This document shows, one piece after another, positions 44,849-56,764 of a stretch of DNA of 64,000 nucleotides. The position numbers and the translations under genes were made by a program. The stretch lies in the NCBI GenBank assembly GCA_036925085.1, contig JAUPFP010000102.1:186001-250000 (forward strand), given 5' to 3'. Position 1 is the stretch's first letter. Every line of letters begins with the position of its first letter. Source of the DNA: Brachycybe producta. Taxonomy: Eukaryota; Arthropoda; Diplopoda; Playtdesmida; Andrognathidae. Under the pieces are notes generated by a model. That model worked only from the letters and a program-made list of their open reading frames with translations. It was not told where the DNA came from and made no database searches.

Positions 44849-45480
44849 CTTCCTTCTTCTTCTTCTTCTTCTTTTTCCAGGAATGGATTTTCTGTAGAAA
44901 AAGTTGTAATAGTTATGAGGAAGAAAGAAAATAATAAAAAAAAATTTGCCACAAAAAAATACAAATGAAGAAGATGAATCAAAACCGAAACACAAAACAA
45001 GACTTCTTCTTCTTCCAACAACAAAAAATCACCACAAACAATACAGAGACTTTCGGAAATCGAATAAAATATAGCAACAAACACAAAAAAATTCCCTCTC
45101 TTGTCTGATAAGAAAATAAGATGAGAAACAGATGATAAGCAAAAGCATGCAACATTTAATGTGTTTCTCATTGGTTGTTTCCTCAGGTGTCACTTGACGT
45201 CATTGGCTCAACCAACCAATCAAGTGTCCACAATTTAACTTTCCACCCACCTTAATCTCTCACTTTATCGAACCGAACCGAGTGAGGGTGGAGGGTTGAG
45301 GGGGGGGGGAGGAGGATACGGAGAGAGAGAACCCTTAAAGAGAAAGGGGAATATGAGGGGGAGGGAGGAGGCTACATCCTCTCTCTCTCTCTCTCTTTCA
45401 AGAATAATAGAAGCAATATTATAGGCTTATAAATTTTATACATGTATATTTAGAATTACCTTGTTGGAATCTACGTCACA
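44849..45480. other. Upstream flank of the gene: no second gene seen
   Basis: Contains (TTC)n at about 44851-44872, GA-rich and G-rich patches at 45290-45370 and (CT)n at 45379-45397. Any promoter should lie here, but no clear element is recognised. The minus-strand frames run through low-complexity codons. Confidence 0.45.
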
Positions 45481-45484
45481 AATA

Positions 45485-45710
45485 ATGTTTTTGGGGTCCA
45501 AATTCAAGAATGGACAAAAATTGTGCCATTTTTGAACTTCAAACTTGAACTCTCTAAGCAGGGTTTTGAAATATAGAAACAAAAAAAAAATTCCAATGTT
45601 TTATTGATTAAATTAAGAAGTTTTTTCCTTTATATTTAGAAATTTTGTTCAGAAAGTTAAGAAGTTGCAAAATCAAGTGTGAAATTGCCTTTATTTGAAT
45701 TTGGACCTTT
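45485..45710. mobile_element. Family P foldback, degraded
   Basis: CCAAATTCAAGAATGG and CTTGAACTCTCTAAGCAGGG at the left. The right arm is weak. Confidence 0.45.
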
Positions 45711-46424
45711 ATCCAGTTATATTGTTTTTTTTTTGTGACGTCATTGAAATCACAAAATTTTAATATTTGTATCATTTTTCTATTGTTTCAATTATAAATA
45801 ATGAGGAATAAAAATCGGTCTTTCTATTTGATCTTTTTATCACAAAAATAATAAAAATATAAATATTTCATAATATTAAAGGGGGGTAAGGTCAGACGTG
45901 CGGTTAGTAGAGATGTCAACGGTTTGCAACCTGGTGGAACCGATTTGTCAATTTAGTGGAACTGATAGAACCTGGTTGGCCAGTATAGGTCGTAAATTTA
46001 AATCCACATGTTAGAACCATGCTCAGAGGGCCTTATAAGTCGTTGACGTCATTTATGAACAAATAGGTCCATTGAATAAACAATTTCTTAAAAAAAAAAC
46101 TTCACCCCCCCCCCCCTTAGCCTCTTCCTACACATATTAGAAGAAATTTAGTCCACATCACGTTTTTCAAATACCATCAGATTTATTTATTTTTTTTAAT
46201 AAATTTATTTCACTTTTTCAAGAAAAATAAATAAAATTCTATGTTTAAAAGCATTTTTTTTTTACTAAATAAAAATGCAATTTCAAAATGATGAATCTGC
46301 ATTTTCATTTTTGCGAGCATCTTATTTCTTAAATAGAAGAAACTCCTAACTAAAAACCAACTTGTAAGAAAAATCTAAAACCACAAGAGACATCTTAAGC
46401 TTAAGTAGATCTTATTCTAAAGCA

Positions 46425-46860
46425 TAAGGCACAAATTCAAGAAAGTAACTCGTTGAATCTCAACTTGAACTCTCTGAAAAAAAGGGGTTTCAACACAGAA
46501 AAAAAACAACACATGTTTTACCCTTTCAACAGGTAGTTTTTCTTTGTTGAAAAAGTTTTCTCAGAGAGTTCAAGTTGAAATTTCAAGTGCCAAGTTTCCT
46601 TCTTGAATTCACTTTCTTCATTTATCTTCCATTTTGAGAACAAAAAGGCACAAGTTCAAGAAAGAAACTGAAAGCTCGTTGAATTTCAACTTTGAACTCT
46701 CTGAAAAAGGAGTTTCAACACAGAAAAAAACCCTTGTTGTATTAAATACCGTTTGAAAAAGGAGTTTTTCTTTGTTTGAAACAGTTTCTCAGAGAGAGTT
46801 CAAGTTGAAGTTTCAAGTGTCAAGTTTCCTTCTTGAATTTATTTTCTTAATTCATCTTAC
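46425..46860. mobile_element. Two family P foldbacks in tandem
   Basis: ACTTGAACTCTCTGAAAAAA facing TCAGAGAGTTCAAGTTGAAA, repeated at 46455-46615 and 46690-46845. Both end CCTTCTTGAATT. Confidence 0.75.
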
Positions 46861-47139
46861 ATTTTGTTCTGAAAATAGCAGAAAATCTTATAATATCATT
46901 GTAATTAAATAAGAAAAAGAAAAGGTGGAATGAAGAGATAATGATGATGATGATGATGGAAAGAAAAGGGTTAAAACAAAAAAGACACATAAGAAAGATG
47001 ACAGTTTCTTCTTCATGTAATCTTGACACAAATCAAAATGGCTTAAATATTTTAAGAGAAAAAAAAAGGGTTGAGAGAAAGAGTTTTAACAATTGTGGAG
47101 GGTTGATGGGCCTAGGGCTAAATACAGAATGTCTCATAA

Positions 47140-47670
47140 GTTTAGCAGGGACTGGCTCACTACAGCTAACTGGGTCACTACAGCTACCAAAAAAAATATA
47201 TAGACCTTTATTTCATCAAAAGGGTCACTACAGCTACCAAGGGTCACTACAGCTACCAAAAAACATAGGCCTTTTTATTTATCAATACGTTTAGTTTAGA
47301 TTACATTCGGTTCAGTTAGGCTTCATTATGTTCGGTAAGGTTCGGTTAGGTTTGGTTAGGATCGGTTAGGTTTGGTTAGTATGGGTACTTTTTGGTTAGG
47401 ATCGTTAAGGTTCAGTTAGGTAAGGTTTCATTAGGTAAGGTTCGGTTAGGTTATGGAGAAAGGGTTATTTTTTTTAGCTGTAGTGACGAGAAAGTGATAA
47501 AAAAAGGTCTATATTTTGTCCCCCTATTTTTTGGTAGCTGTAGTGACCCTTTTGATGAACAAAAGGTCTATAAATTTTTTTGGTAGCTGTAGTGACCCAA
47601 GTAGCTGTTCTCCCCCTAGTAGCGCTTGTGAGCCTTGGTAGCTGTAGTGACCCCCAACCGTTTAGCATCA
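47140..47670. mobile_element. Foldback with GGTAGCTGTAGTGACCC ends and TTAGG-like core
   Basis: GGGTCACTACAGCTACC occurs three times on the left in direct orientation (one with TAAC) and faces GGTAGCTGTAGTGACCC three times on the right. The core at 47285-47455 is a degenerate array of GGTTAGG and GGTTCGG words. Confidence 0.75.
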
Positions 47671-47699
47671 TAGAAACAATCAAAAATGACAATTATTAT

Positions 47700-48273
47700 A
47701 TATATATTAAGACCCGTCTTTCTGTCTGTCTGACCTAATGCTGTACAAACAAAGACAAAAACCTTGAAGCACGTTGGAATTTATATAAATTTAAATGAAT
47801 AAAGAACCGCTTTTTTTCTCAAGGTCAATTATATGTTGCACTCTCCCCATCCAAGAACCCCATGATGTTAAATTGGAGAAGAGGAAAAGGTTGGAAAGTG
47901 TTGAGGGGAGAGAGAGAGAAACGTGGAGGGGGGAAAAGTGGGAGGGGGTGACTGAAATTGAAATGAAAGGAGTAAAAAAAGGAAAAAAACGACGCGCATG
48001 TGCCCAACAGAGAAAATGAAAAACTCATTTTCTCTTTCAAATATAAAAAGGGGAGGGGATAATAGTAGCAAAATTAAACTACAGTTTATCACAGGCAACT
48101 GTGCCCAGCTTTAGAATTTCTTTTGCCCCGCCCTTTTATGAACATCATCAATTTCTAATTGGGTTTGTTACTTGGTCTGACGTCATAAAAGGGCGGAGCA
48201 AAAGAAATTCTAATGCTGGGCACAATTGCCTGAGAATTTTGCTCCCGTCATTTATGATGGGTTACCCCACTAG
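47700..48273 (+). mobile_element. Helitron-like non-autonomous element with nested MITE C
   Basis: Starts near ATATATTAAGACCCGTC and ends with the hairpin CCCGTCATTTATGATGGG, then TTACCCCACTAG, followed by T. Internal CTCCCCATCCAAGAACCCCA as in the other copies. Confidence 0.75.
48091..48233. mobile_element. MITE family C
   Basis: ACAGGCAACTGTGCCCAGC to GCTGGGCACAATTGCCTG, at the same site within the Helitron-like element as in the 13.4, 26.2 and 57.3 kb copies, so they share one ancestral insertion. Confidence 0.85.
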
Positions 48274-48339
48274 TATATAGAAAAAGATAAAAATCCAGAA
48301 TTATGAGGTCCAGGTATTTAGCAGGGCTCGGATTTTTAT

Positions 48340-48605
48340 ACAAAATATCAATGTTTCTCAATCTTTGGGTCCAAAGTGCCAATTATGAAGTAATCATCAT
48401 TGAGGGCAACTGCAATTGTGCTTTTTCCAATCAAATAGGCTGGTTAGAGGTTAAATGTCTGGTTACTATCAGAGTTGTCAACTAACCTCTAACCAGTGTT
48501 TTTGATTTAAAAAAAACATAATTGTTGATTGATCTGAATGGAACTAATACTTCACAAATTGGCACTTGAGCCATAGATTGAGAAATATTCGCTTTTCATA
48601 TTTTG
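48340..48605. mobile_element. Family T foldback
   Basis: ATGTTTCTCAATCTTTGGGT faces CATAGATTGAGAAATATTCG. GGCTGGTTAGAGG faces CTAACCTCTAACCAG. Confidence 0.7.
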
Positions 48606-48838
48606 CATAAAAATCTAAGCCCTATTAATTATCTTCCTTTCTATAGGATTGTTTGATTTCTGAAACACCCTGTATAATGGTGTCACTGTCATTTTATTCT
48701 TATGTCAGTGATAAAGATTCTATAAAGTGACAACACATTGAAGTCACTAATTGGAGAATTTCCTAAGGATATACGATAACGACCGTGAAAACAGTTCTGA
48801 ACGAGAAAAAAAAAACAGTACGGAAAGAGGGGAGGGGG

Positions 48839-49046
48839 ACAGGTAGTTAGAAATCGGAGAGAACTTCAGTTGGCTCCGCCCTTGTTATGACGACCGGCAA
48901 TTTCTAATTGGTTTGTTGTGTGGTTCGATGTTGAAAAGGGCGGAACATGTGACGTCAGACTACATAATTCCAACCAATTAGAAGTTGCCGGTCGTTATAA
49001 CAAGGGTGGAGCCAACTGAAGTTCTCTCCGATTTCTAACTGCCTGT
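48839..49046. mobile_element. MITE family A in a G-rich target
   Basis: ACAGGTAGTTAGAAATCGG to CTAACTGCCTGT. Both flanks are GGGGAGGGG-type, consistent with a 9-bp duplication. Confidence 0.9.
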
Positions 49047-49084
49047 GGGGAGGGGGCAACTCCAAACTGATGGAAATAGAAACA

Positions 49085-49260
49085 AAGATGGGATTTATGA
49101 ACAGCTGATTTTCAAATTCCGATAAACTTGAAAGTTTTAGAAACTAGAAAGGGTAGTTCCATCACTTAATGAGTAATAGGCCTATTTTCATAATGATATC
49201 TTTCAAAATAAGCTTTTTTTTATTGAGACAAAAATTATAAAATATCGTCTGCTTAAAGTT
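49085..49260. mobile_element. Family H, left half
   Basis: GTTTTAGAAACTAGAAAGGG and TATCTTTCAAAATAAGCTTT. The opposite half is missing. Confidence 0.5.
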
Positions 49261-49640
49261 GGGTTGTTTTCACACTCAAGTACGAAAACGCCCCCATTTT
49301 TTTTCTCCAAATTTATTTAATTATTATGCAAATTTATACAATGAGTAAGTTTTTAAACTCAGCCGTTAAACAAACTATATACCAAAACAAAAACCACATT
49401 GATGTCACACGTCCATTAATATATAGAAACGATGACGTCACCGATTATTCCACCATTTTAACTATCGGGGGGGGGGGGGGGAAGTTGAGAAACGTATTGA
49501 CTGTTGCCGTGGGTGTCGCGTGCACAGGGCCTAAATATACATAAATAACACGCGTGACTAGAGTATGAAAAACAAAAAGAGGATATACTGTAATAACAAA
49601 GCAACAAGGAAGGATTATCTTTGGAGAACAATCCATCATA
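49261..49640. other. No gene seen: AT-rich, poly-G at 49469-49481
   Basis: Short frames only. One CGTGGGTGTCGCGTGCAC patch is GC-richer, but no exon can be supported. Confidence 0.4.
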
Positions 49641-49649
49641 ATGTATTAA

Positions 49650-50435
49650 CATTGTGTCTCAAGAGAGAAAGATAGAAAGATGGAGAGAGAGAGAGAGCGA
49701 AAGAGTGGAAAAGGTGGAGAGAAAGCGAGGGAAAGATGGAGGAAGAGGGGGAAAAATGAAGGAAGAGAAAGAGGTTGACAGAGAAAAAAGAGGGGAAAAT
49801 GGAGGGAGAGAAAGAAATATGGAGGAAGAGAAAGGGAAAGATGGAGGGAGAGAAAGAGGTGAGGAGAGAAAAGAGGAAAAGATGGAGAGATAGAAAGATT
49901 TGGAGAGCGAAAAGAAAGGAAAAATGGAGGGGGAGAGAGGGAAATATGAAGGGAGAGAAAGAGGTGAGGAGAGAAAAGAGGAAAAGATGGAGGGAAAGAG
50001 GTGGAGAGAAAAAAGAGGGGAAAATGGAGGAAGAGAGAGAGGGAAATATGAAAGGAGAGAAAGAGGTGAGGAGAGAAGAGGAAAAGATGGAGGGATAGAA
50101 AGATTTGGAGAGCAAAAAGAGAGGGAAAATGTAGGGAGAGAGAGGAAAATATGAAGGGAGAGAAAGAGGTGAGGAGAGAAAAGAGGAAAAGACTGAGGGA
50201 AAGAGGTGGAGAGAAAAGAGAGAGAGAGAGAGAGAGAGAGAGTGAGAGATAGATGGAGAGAAAGACGGAAAGAACAAAGCGAGACAGGAAGAGAAATGGA
50301 AAGAGTGAATGGAAGAAAGAGAGGAAAGGGAAAGATGGAGATAGAAAGGAAGAGATTAACAGAAACACAGAGAAAGAAATAGATGGAGAGAGAGAGAGAT
50401 ATGGAGAGAGTGAGAAAGAGAAAGAGAAGGGATGA
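49650..50435. repeat. Purine-strand minisatellite (GATGGAGGGAGAGAAAGAGGTG...)
   Basis: Variable GGAAAAGATGGAGGGA and AGAAAGAGGTGAGGAGAG units with higher-order repetition across about 785 bp. Long frames on both strands are artefacts. Confidence 0.95.
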
Positions 50436-50440
50436 ATCCT

Positions 50441-50925
50441 TTAGGCCCCCCTCTACTTGTATATATTTAGAATAAGACTCTCTCAGTCTCCTCATTCCTC
50501 GTCTATCTTTTAAAACGAAAAAAACAACGAAATCCCCAAATGTACCCTAAAGAAAAAACCAATACTATATTATTCAAAAGATGAATCATACACCTTTTTT
50601 GTTTTAAATCCCTTTCCCTATTAAATCTATTATTGAACATTTTTTAAAATGGAAATTTACTAAACAAACACGTAAAACACGAGACAAAATCAATTTTTGT
50701 TTTATTTGTATGAATTCATGTCAAATATTAATTTCATTATTCAAATTAAAAGGTTTGATACTAATTGTAATGTAGGTTAAAATAATACTCTACTGCGCGT
50801 GTGCATTGTTTAGGCTGGGTTTCACACGAACCATTCGGTGGCCGTCACTGAAGTAGCGCCACAAACTGGCGTCTATAAGCTTAAACTATGTTTAGGGGGC
50901 TCACCTTTTTATCTTTAAGGGTCTG
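50441..50925. other. No gene seen: AT-rich DNA
   Basis: Half of the CACACGAACC foldback near 50830. Nothing else recognised. Confidence 0.45.
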
Positions 50926-50929
50926 GTTT

Positions 50930-51345
50930 TATTAATCTCTCAGGTGCAAAAAAAATAGAGATAAATTTGAATGTGTTTTTAGAAACTAGAAGGGTAACTT
51001 AATCATTTATGGCTATTTTCATGCTAATATCTTTCAAAATAAGCTTTTTTATAGGAGTTTAAAAATGACCTAACGACATTTTTTAAAATTTTTGTCTACA
51101 AAAAGCTTATTTTGAAAGATATCAAAAATACGAAAATACCCTTAAGTGATTCAGCTACCCTTCTAGTTTCTAATACACTGTCTAGTTTCTCTTAAATTTT
51201 GCTCCTGAATCTTCGAAGCCTGCTCGAAAAATCAGCTGTTCAGTCAAAGAACCTGGTTAGAGACTAGTTGTCCATACAACACTAGTTAAAATGCAAGTTC
51301 AATATCTAGCCTCAGAACAGGTTCTTTTTGTTACCTCACTCCTTT
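50930..51345. mobile_element. Family H element followed by family T fragment
   Basis: TTTAGAAACTAGAAGGGTAA faces AGCTACCCTTCTAGTTTCTA (to about 51190). Then AACCTGGTTAGAGACTAGTT faces TATCTAGCCTCAGAACAGGT (51245-51330). Confidence 0.65.
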
Positions 51346-51442
51346 AAATAATAAAACTCAAAAACGTCCTTTTAGAGGCTACATCATCATCATTTCCTGC
51401 CCCTTTTTCCGAAATACGCAAGGTCGTCCTTACGAGTAGCCT

Positions 51443-51756
51443 TATACCTAGTAACACACCTGATAATTTAAATGCATTTAAATAATAAACGCCTTCTACA
51501 GAGCCCTGTGAAGGACAAACAAACAATATGTCGAATTCAATTTATTCAGTTAATTATCTCAAAATATTGAGTTAATACTTAAATATAAAATATATAAACT
51601 ATTGACAAAATATTGATTTAGTATTTTTCAATTTAAAATATTAATAATTAAAGTCAATTTTTATTTGGTTCATGTGTCCTTAACTGGATTCCGTATAATT
51701 CACCTAAACACATTTAATTTCAATTCATTTAACTCATGTGTGTGTGTACAAGGTAT
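51443..51756 (-). mobile_element. Family F element
   Basis: TATACCTAGTAACACACCTG to GTGTGTGTACAAGGTATA. Confidence 0.85.
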
Positions 51757-52164
51757 AAGAAGCTACACAGTAATTTCTTTAAAAAAATCCACTGCGCCAC
51801 CTAGCGGTTTTCATAAAAATATCCACATAATACATTATTATTATTATTACTAATATTATTATGATAATATATCATATTAATCGTTTGTTTCCTCGTAGAC
51901 AATATTAAAGAGAAATTAATAATTTTGTGTGTGTGTGTGTGTGCTAAAACATTAACTAGACCCAATATATAATAACAAAAGGGACCCAAAACAATAGACC
52001 AATATATATAAAAAACAATAACCCAAACAAAAAAACACTAACCGTAATTAATTTTTGTAGGGTGGTTGGGAATTGGGGGGGGGGGGGTTATTAAAGAAAG
52101 GAAGGAAGGGGATTAGGGTTTTTCGATTAAATTAACATCAGAGGTTGGATGAAATGAATTGTCT
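51757..52164. other. No gene seen: AT-rich with (GT)n, ATT repeats and poly-G
   Basis: (GT)n at 51925-51942 and poly-G at 52075-52087. CACCTAGCGGTTTTC near 51799 is a short GC-richer word, but no exon can be supported. Confidence 0.45.
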
Positions 52165-52199
52165 TGACTATAGCCTTTAGGCATTCTTATTATTATAAT

Positions 52200-52515
52200 C
52201 AGTAAGGCTAGGATTTTTATGCAATATCAAACCAACTGTTTCTCAATCTGTGGCCCAATTTGTGAAGTAATAATCTTCTTTCCCCCTCACGTTTAGAAAT
52301 TAGATCAACCAATAATTATGTTTTTTTTTCTTTTTCTAATCAATAACACCGGTTAGAGGCTAGTATTCTTTAGTTGACAGCTGATAGTAACTAGACATCT
52401 AGCCTCTCGCAAAACCCAGGAATTAAAAGCATAATTGCAGGTTGCTTTAATGATTGGCACTTGAGCCACAAATTGAGAAACAGTAGCTTTATGTTGCATA
52501 AAAATCCGAACACAA
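52200..52515. mobile_element. Family T foldback
   Basis: GGATTTTTATGCAATATCAA and TTTCTCAATCTGTGGCCC face GAGCCACAAATTGAGAAACA and TGCATAAAAATCCGA. GGTTAGAGGCTAG faces CTAGCCTCT. Confidence 0.75.
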
Positions 52516-52709
52516 GTAATCAAATAGAAACTAAGTTATTGTGAGAAAAACAAAAGGGAAATTTGGTTTTTTTTTTGGGGGGGGGGGGGGGGGGAGGGTG
52601 TTAAGAAAAAGAGGCGGCGGCGAGTTAGGTTCAAATTCAAGAAAGAAAATTTGGCAATTGAACGTTAACTTGAACTCTCTGTACATAGCAGGGTTCTAAA
52701 TCTGTTTCA

Positions 52710-53265
52710 ATTGTCTGAATAGATATTTTTATGGGTTTGGTCCCCCCACCCGCCAGATGGTGCTACTGTAGTGGCTAATGCTACGCTACATAGACGTTTT
52801 TTTAATTTGGACGCAAAAACGTCAAACGAACGTTTTTTTTAGAAAGAAAATTGTGAAAAAATTCAAATTGTTTTTAAAACTAGAATGGTAAAAAATTATG
52901 CTAGAAGTTTTTTTCAATGGCAATATCTTACAAAATAAATAATTTATTGTTAAGTTTGAAAATGACCCTTTTTTTTAGGTTTTTCCATTGACATTCCATG
53001 AAAAGCTATTTTTGCCTTTTTTTTTTCAAAATGTCATAAAAAGTTTATTTTGAAAGATATCAATCATGAGAAAAAAAACATTTAGCATTATCACAAACTA
53101 TTCTAGTTTCTAAAATAACTTGATTTCTTTCGTAATGTTTCTTCTGAAAAATATAAACTTTCTTAAAACCCTGAAGTGATTTCTTATAGAACATTAGTCA
53201 CTGCAGTGGCGCCATCTGGGGTGGACAAAAATAAAATAAATATTTATAAAACAACCATAATTTTG
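52710..53265. mobile_element. Family R palindrome, full copy
   Basis: CTGAATAGATATTTTTATGG and CAGATGGTGCTACTGTAGTG face CACTGCAGTGGCGCCATCTG and AATAAATATTTATAA. Inner AAACTAGAATGGTAAAAAAT faces AACTATTCTAGTTTCTAAAA. Confidence 0.75.
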
Positions 53266-54054
53266 CTCTTCTGAAAGATAAAGAATAACCAGATTTCTAA
53301 AAAAATCAGCTGCTCTTCATAAACCATCTTAATCGCATCCTTAAAGCTCAGTGAGCCATACAATAATAGGTTAGCCAGTCTGAACATGGCTCGCGAGCAT
53401 TAGTTTGCCGATTTCGGGTTCTCTTAAGAATGTTAATTATGCAAAAAAAAAATATTTAACCGCGAAAATATTTTTCAGAGTAATATTATCCGGGATAATA
53501 AAGTAATATATGTATATAAAAAAATAAAATAGGCAAATAAGGAGGTGAGGGGGGAACGGATCTCTCTGATTAGGTTCTGGAACCAACTTCAATCACGTGA
53601 TGATGATGATGATGATGAGTAACAAGAATTTATTGTGGTATCATTACGATTGTCAACAAGGGTCTAATAAAATTGGATGTTGTTCAAAGGCAAAAATGAG
53701 AAAGAGAAACAGAATTTATCATCAAAAACAATGTTTGTTCAAAAAAACAAACATGAATGATGATTAAAAGTAACCTCAAATTATGCCTCTTTTTTTTCTA
53801 ATCAAAAAGACTGGTTAGAGGCTAGTGATTTAAATCTAACGTAAATAATTAGTCTGACTATGGCGGGGCCCTTCATGTCAAAAAATAGAACCTTATTTTA
53901 ATATAAAAAAAGTTGGACTTTTCATATCAACAACTTACTTTTTGATATCAAAAAAAGTACATTTCTGATATCATAAAAAAAGTAGTGGTTCCAGTTGTCT
54001 CCACCTCGTCAACGACAAAGCTCTCTTTCTATTGGCTGAAAAATGAACCTTCTA
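53266..54054. other. No gene seen: T remnant, (GAT)n and GATATCAAAAA repeats
   Basis: (GAT)n at 53598-53617, GGTTAGAGGCTAG near 53812, and several TTTTGATATCA words at 53920-53980 with one beyond the F copy (54376), suggesting that F split an older repeat. Confidence 0.5.
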
Positions 54055-54340
54055 ATACCTTGTACACACATGAGTTAAATGAATTCAAATTAAATGTGTT
54101 TAGGTGAATTTATACGGAATCCAGTTAAGGACACATCAACCAAATAAAAATTGACTTTATTAATATTTTCAATTGAAATACTAAATCAATATTTTGTCAA
54201 AAGTTTATATTTTATATTTATCAGATTATTAACTGTATATATTGAATTCGACTACATATTGTTCGTTTGTCCTTCACAGGGCTCTGTAGAACACGTTTAT
54301 TATTTAAATGCATTTAAATTATCAAGTGTCTACTAGGTAT
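54055..54340 (+). mobile_element. Family F element
   Basis: ATACCTTGTACACACATGAG to TGTCTACTAGGTAT. Confidence 0.85.
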
Positions 54341-54396
54341 AACATTATTGACCTGCAGTCTCTTACAGGAACACACTTTTTGATATCAGAAAGTAC

Positions 54397-54440
54397 GAGG
54401 GGCAGTCAGAAAGTAAAGTTGCCCTCACTCACAACTCAAA
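54397..54440. mobile_element. Possible mariner terminal fragment
   Basis: GAGGGGCAGTCAGAAAGTAA resembles the terminus of irritans/mauritiana-type mariner elements. No partner end or transposase is seen. Confidence 0.3.
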
Positions 54441-54509
54441 AAGTACAAGAAATTTTATACTGCAACTATTATTTTTTACCAAAAATCTAAAACCTATTTT
54501 TTCTTGCAT

Positions 54510-54850
54510 TTTTCATATCTCTGATTGCTTGATATTTGATCCAACACTCATAAAAGGGCGGGGTAAACGACTGTATTCTGCTGAGTCCACTTGCCTGTCA
54601 CCAGAGGCTTAATGCAGTTACTGTCTATGGACAGGCAAGTGTGCTCAGCAAGATGCAGTCGTTTGCCCCGCCCTTTTTATGAGCGTCATACCAAATAGCA
54701 ACCAATTAGAAATTAAAAAGGGCGGAGCGTGTGACATCAGACCAAATAACAAACCAATTACAAGTTGCCGTTCCTTATAAAAGAGGCGGAGGAAAAGACT
54801 GCATCTTGCTGAGCACACTTGCCTCTCTGTCTCTGATGAGCAGAATTGTT
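54510..54850. mobile_element. MITE family C relatives, two copies joined
   Basis: A short right half (CATAAAAGGGCGGGGTAAAC...CTGCTGAGTCCACTTGCCTG) is followed by a full copy (ACAGGCAAGTGTGCTCAGCA to TGCTGAGCACACTTGCCT) with the shared CCAATTAG and TGACATCAGACC core but new termini. Confidence 0.7.
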
Positions 54851-55639
54851 AGCTAGTATAACAATTCGTCTGTCACTCTGGAACGCCTAAATTCATGAGG
54901 ATTATTTATATATATAATTCTCATAGAAAAAAAAATATATACCTGAATTTTTTCTTTCAAAAATCTTCTCTTTAGTCGATCCATAAAAAAAATCTAAAAC
55001 TAACAACCAATTCATAGAAATGTCACCTTTTTTTTATTCTTCTTCTTCTTCTTAAAGATTTCTTGCTTAAAAACTGAAAGATGATTCATTCAGGTCACGG
55101 GCAAGATTCCATCGACAGACAGAAAAAAAAAAGATAACAGCACACAGTAGTAAAAAAATGAGTAATCCCTACACCCCACACACAAAATACCCGAAAAAAA
55201 AAATCTAATGTACTAGATTACAAGACGAATACAAATAAGAATTTTGAAAAAAGAAGAGAAAAACCTTGACACTAAATTTAAGGAAGGAGGTTTTTAGAGA
55301 ATAAGTTGAAAGCATCCGCCATTTGTTTGATAAATGACTTTGAAAAAAGATTAAGAATGATGATGGCGGGCGGGGGTTGGAAATAACCGTACAATGAATA
55401 TTCATCATTAAGACTGAATGGAACCGGAAAATATAAAAAAGGCCCTTGATAATGGGCCCAAAAAATGTCTAAAAAGAAAGAAAAGTGTGTTAGAAAATTT
55501 GCATAAAGACACTTGAAGTCTTCGTTCTTGTTTAGTTAGGTTATTTATAATAAGTTAAGTTGTCCAGAATAATTAAATCTCATCCTATTTTTTTACATAA
55601 TTAAATTCAATTCAATTGGAATTCAAAAAGGCTAAAAAG

Positions 55640-55672
<33 letters not shown>

Positions 55673-56214
55673 AAAAATGGAAGGAATTTCGTATGAATAA
55701 ATTTTGGAACAAATTAAGCTTGAAAAGATAATTATGACGTAAATCTCTCTTAGTCCATTTAATATAATTTCTATTCATAAGTGGGAAAATATGCGGAAAA
55801 TAATTCTTAATTGTTCAACCCTTTTTTTTCTTCTTCTCCTCGGAATTCATTGTGAACAAACGTAAAAATTTAATAATAACGACAACAAGCATTAATATAA
55901 AAAAAATTGCCATAATTTTTTCATCAAATTATAACAAAAAGAGCCACAACACAAGAAATCTAATTATTAATAATATTTACATTTCAAATTAAAATGTGTT
56001 AAAGAAAATAATCGATAATCTCATTTTAAAGCAACTTTTTATTTTTTTTATTTAGAAGCAAGAAAAATTCAAAGTTTGTTAGAAACTAAAAATAAGTAAG
56101 CAAAAAAAAGTAAATTTTGAAAGATATATTATCTTTCAAAATTTACTTTTTAAAATTAATTTAAATATGAATTTTCATGTTCAATTTTGAAAGTATTAAG
56201 AATGCAAGTAAATC
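54851..56214. other. No gene seen: long AT-rich stretch
   Basis: (CTT)n near 55040-55052, (CT)n at 55640-55664 and an H-like ATCTTTCAAAATTTACTTTT hairpin near 56115-56150. No exon supported. Confidence 0.5.
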
Positions 56215-56570
56215 ATTTATTTTGTCCCTGTATAGCATTAGATGGCGCCACTAGCCCTCCTTCCATAGAAATGTACTGCACTCTTCAACTCTTAACTCGC
56301 CTTTTTTGTCACGTGGCAAACTTTTAATTGCGTCATCGCTATTTCTCTACACGTGCTCTCTCTTCACTTATATTATGTTCCGGGTGTAAGTTTGTCCACG
56401 TGCTGATAATTAAGGTTGTTTTGGACGTGGCTTTAAAGCTAAAAGGGGGCTGCATTCGATTTCAACTAATTGGCGACGACTGTAGTTTGGCCACCTATGG
56501 AGGTTGCAAGCGCCATCTATACTTGCATTTACACAATTATTTTTTTTCTATGGATGCTCTTAAAAAGTAG
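56215..56570. mobile_element. Family Q element, fullest copy
   Basis: TTAGATGGCGCCACTAGCCC, GGCAAACTTTTAATTGCGTC, CACGTGCTGATAATTAAGGT and AAGCGCCATCTATACTTGCA. It combines the blocks seen separately at 11.4, 20.9 and 33.1 kb. Confidence 0.7.
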
Positions 56571-56764
56571 AAATTATTTTGAAAAAAATCCGTCTATAAA
56601 AATATTTTCTGTAACAACTATTCTAGTTTATAACAATAGTATAATTTTTCTTCTTAATAAATAAATTTTAATAATAAATTTCATAATAAATTTTTGCCTG
56701 AAAAATTTCAAAATTACAAATTTACAACAGAGAGAAGAAACACCCTTTAAAGCTGTCCAGTCAA

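Noticed and set aside
44663-44995. Upstream in-frame ATG at 44995 as the gene start
   Set aside because: Would add a 111-residue low-complexity, Arg-rich leader before the signal peptide. Met at 44662 has good context and directly precedes the hydrophobic core.
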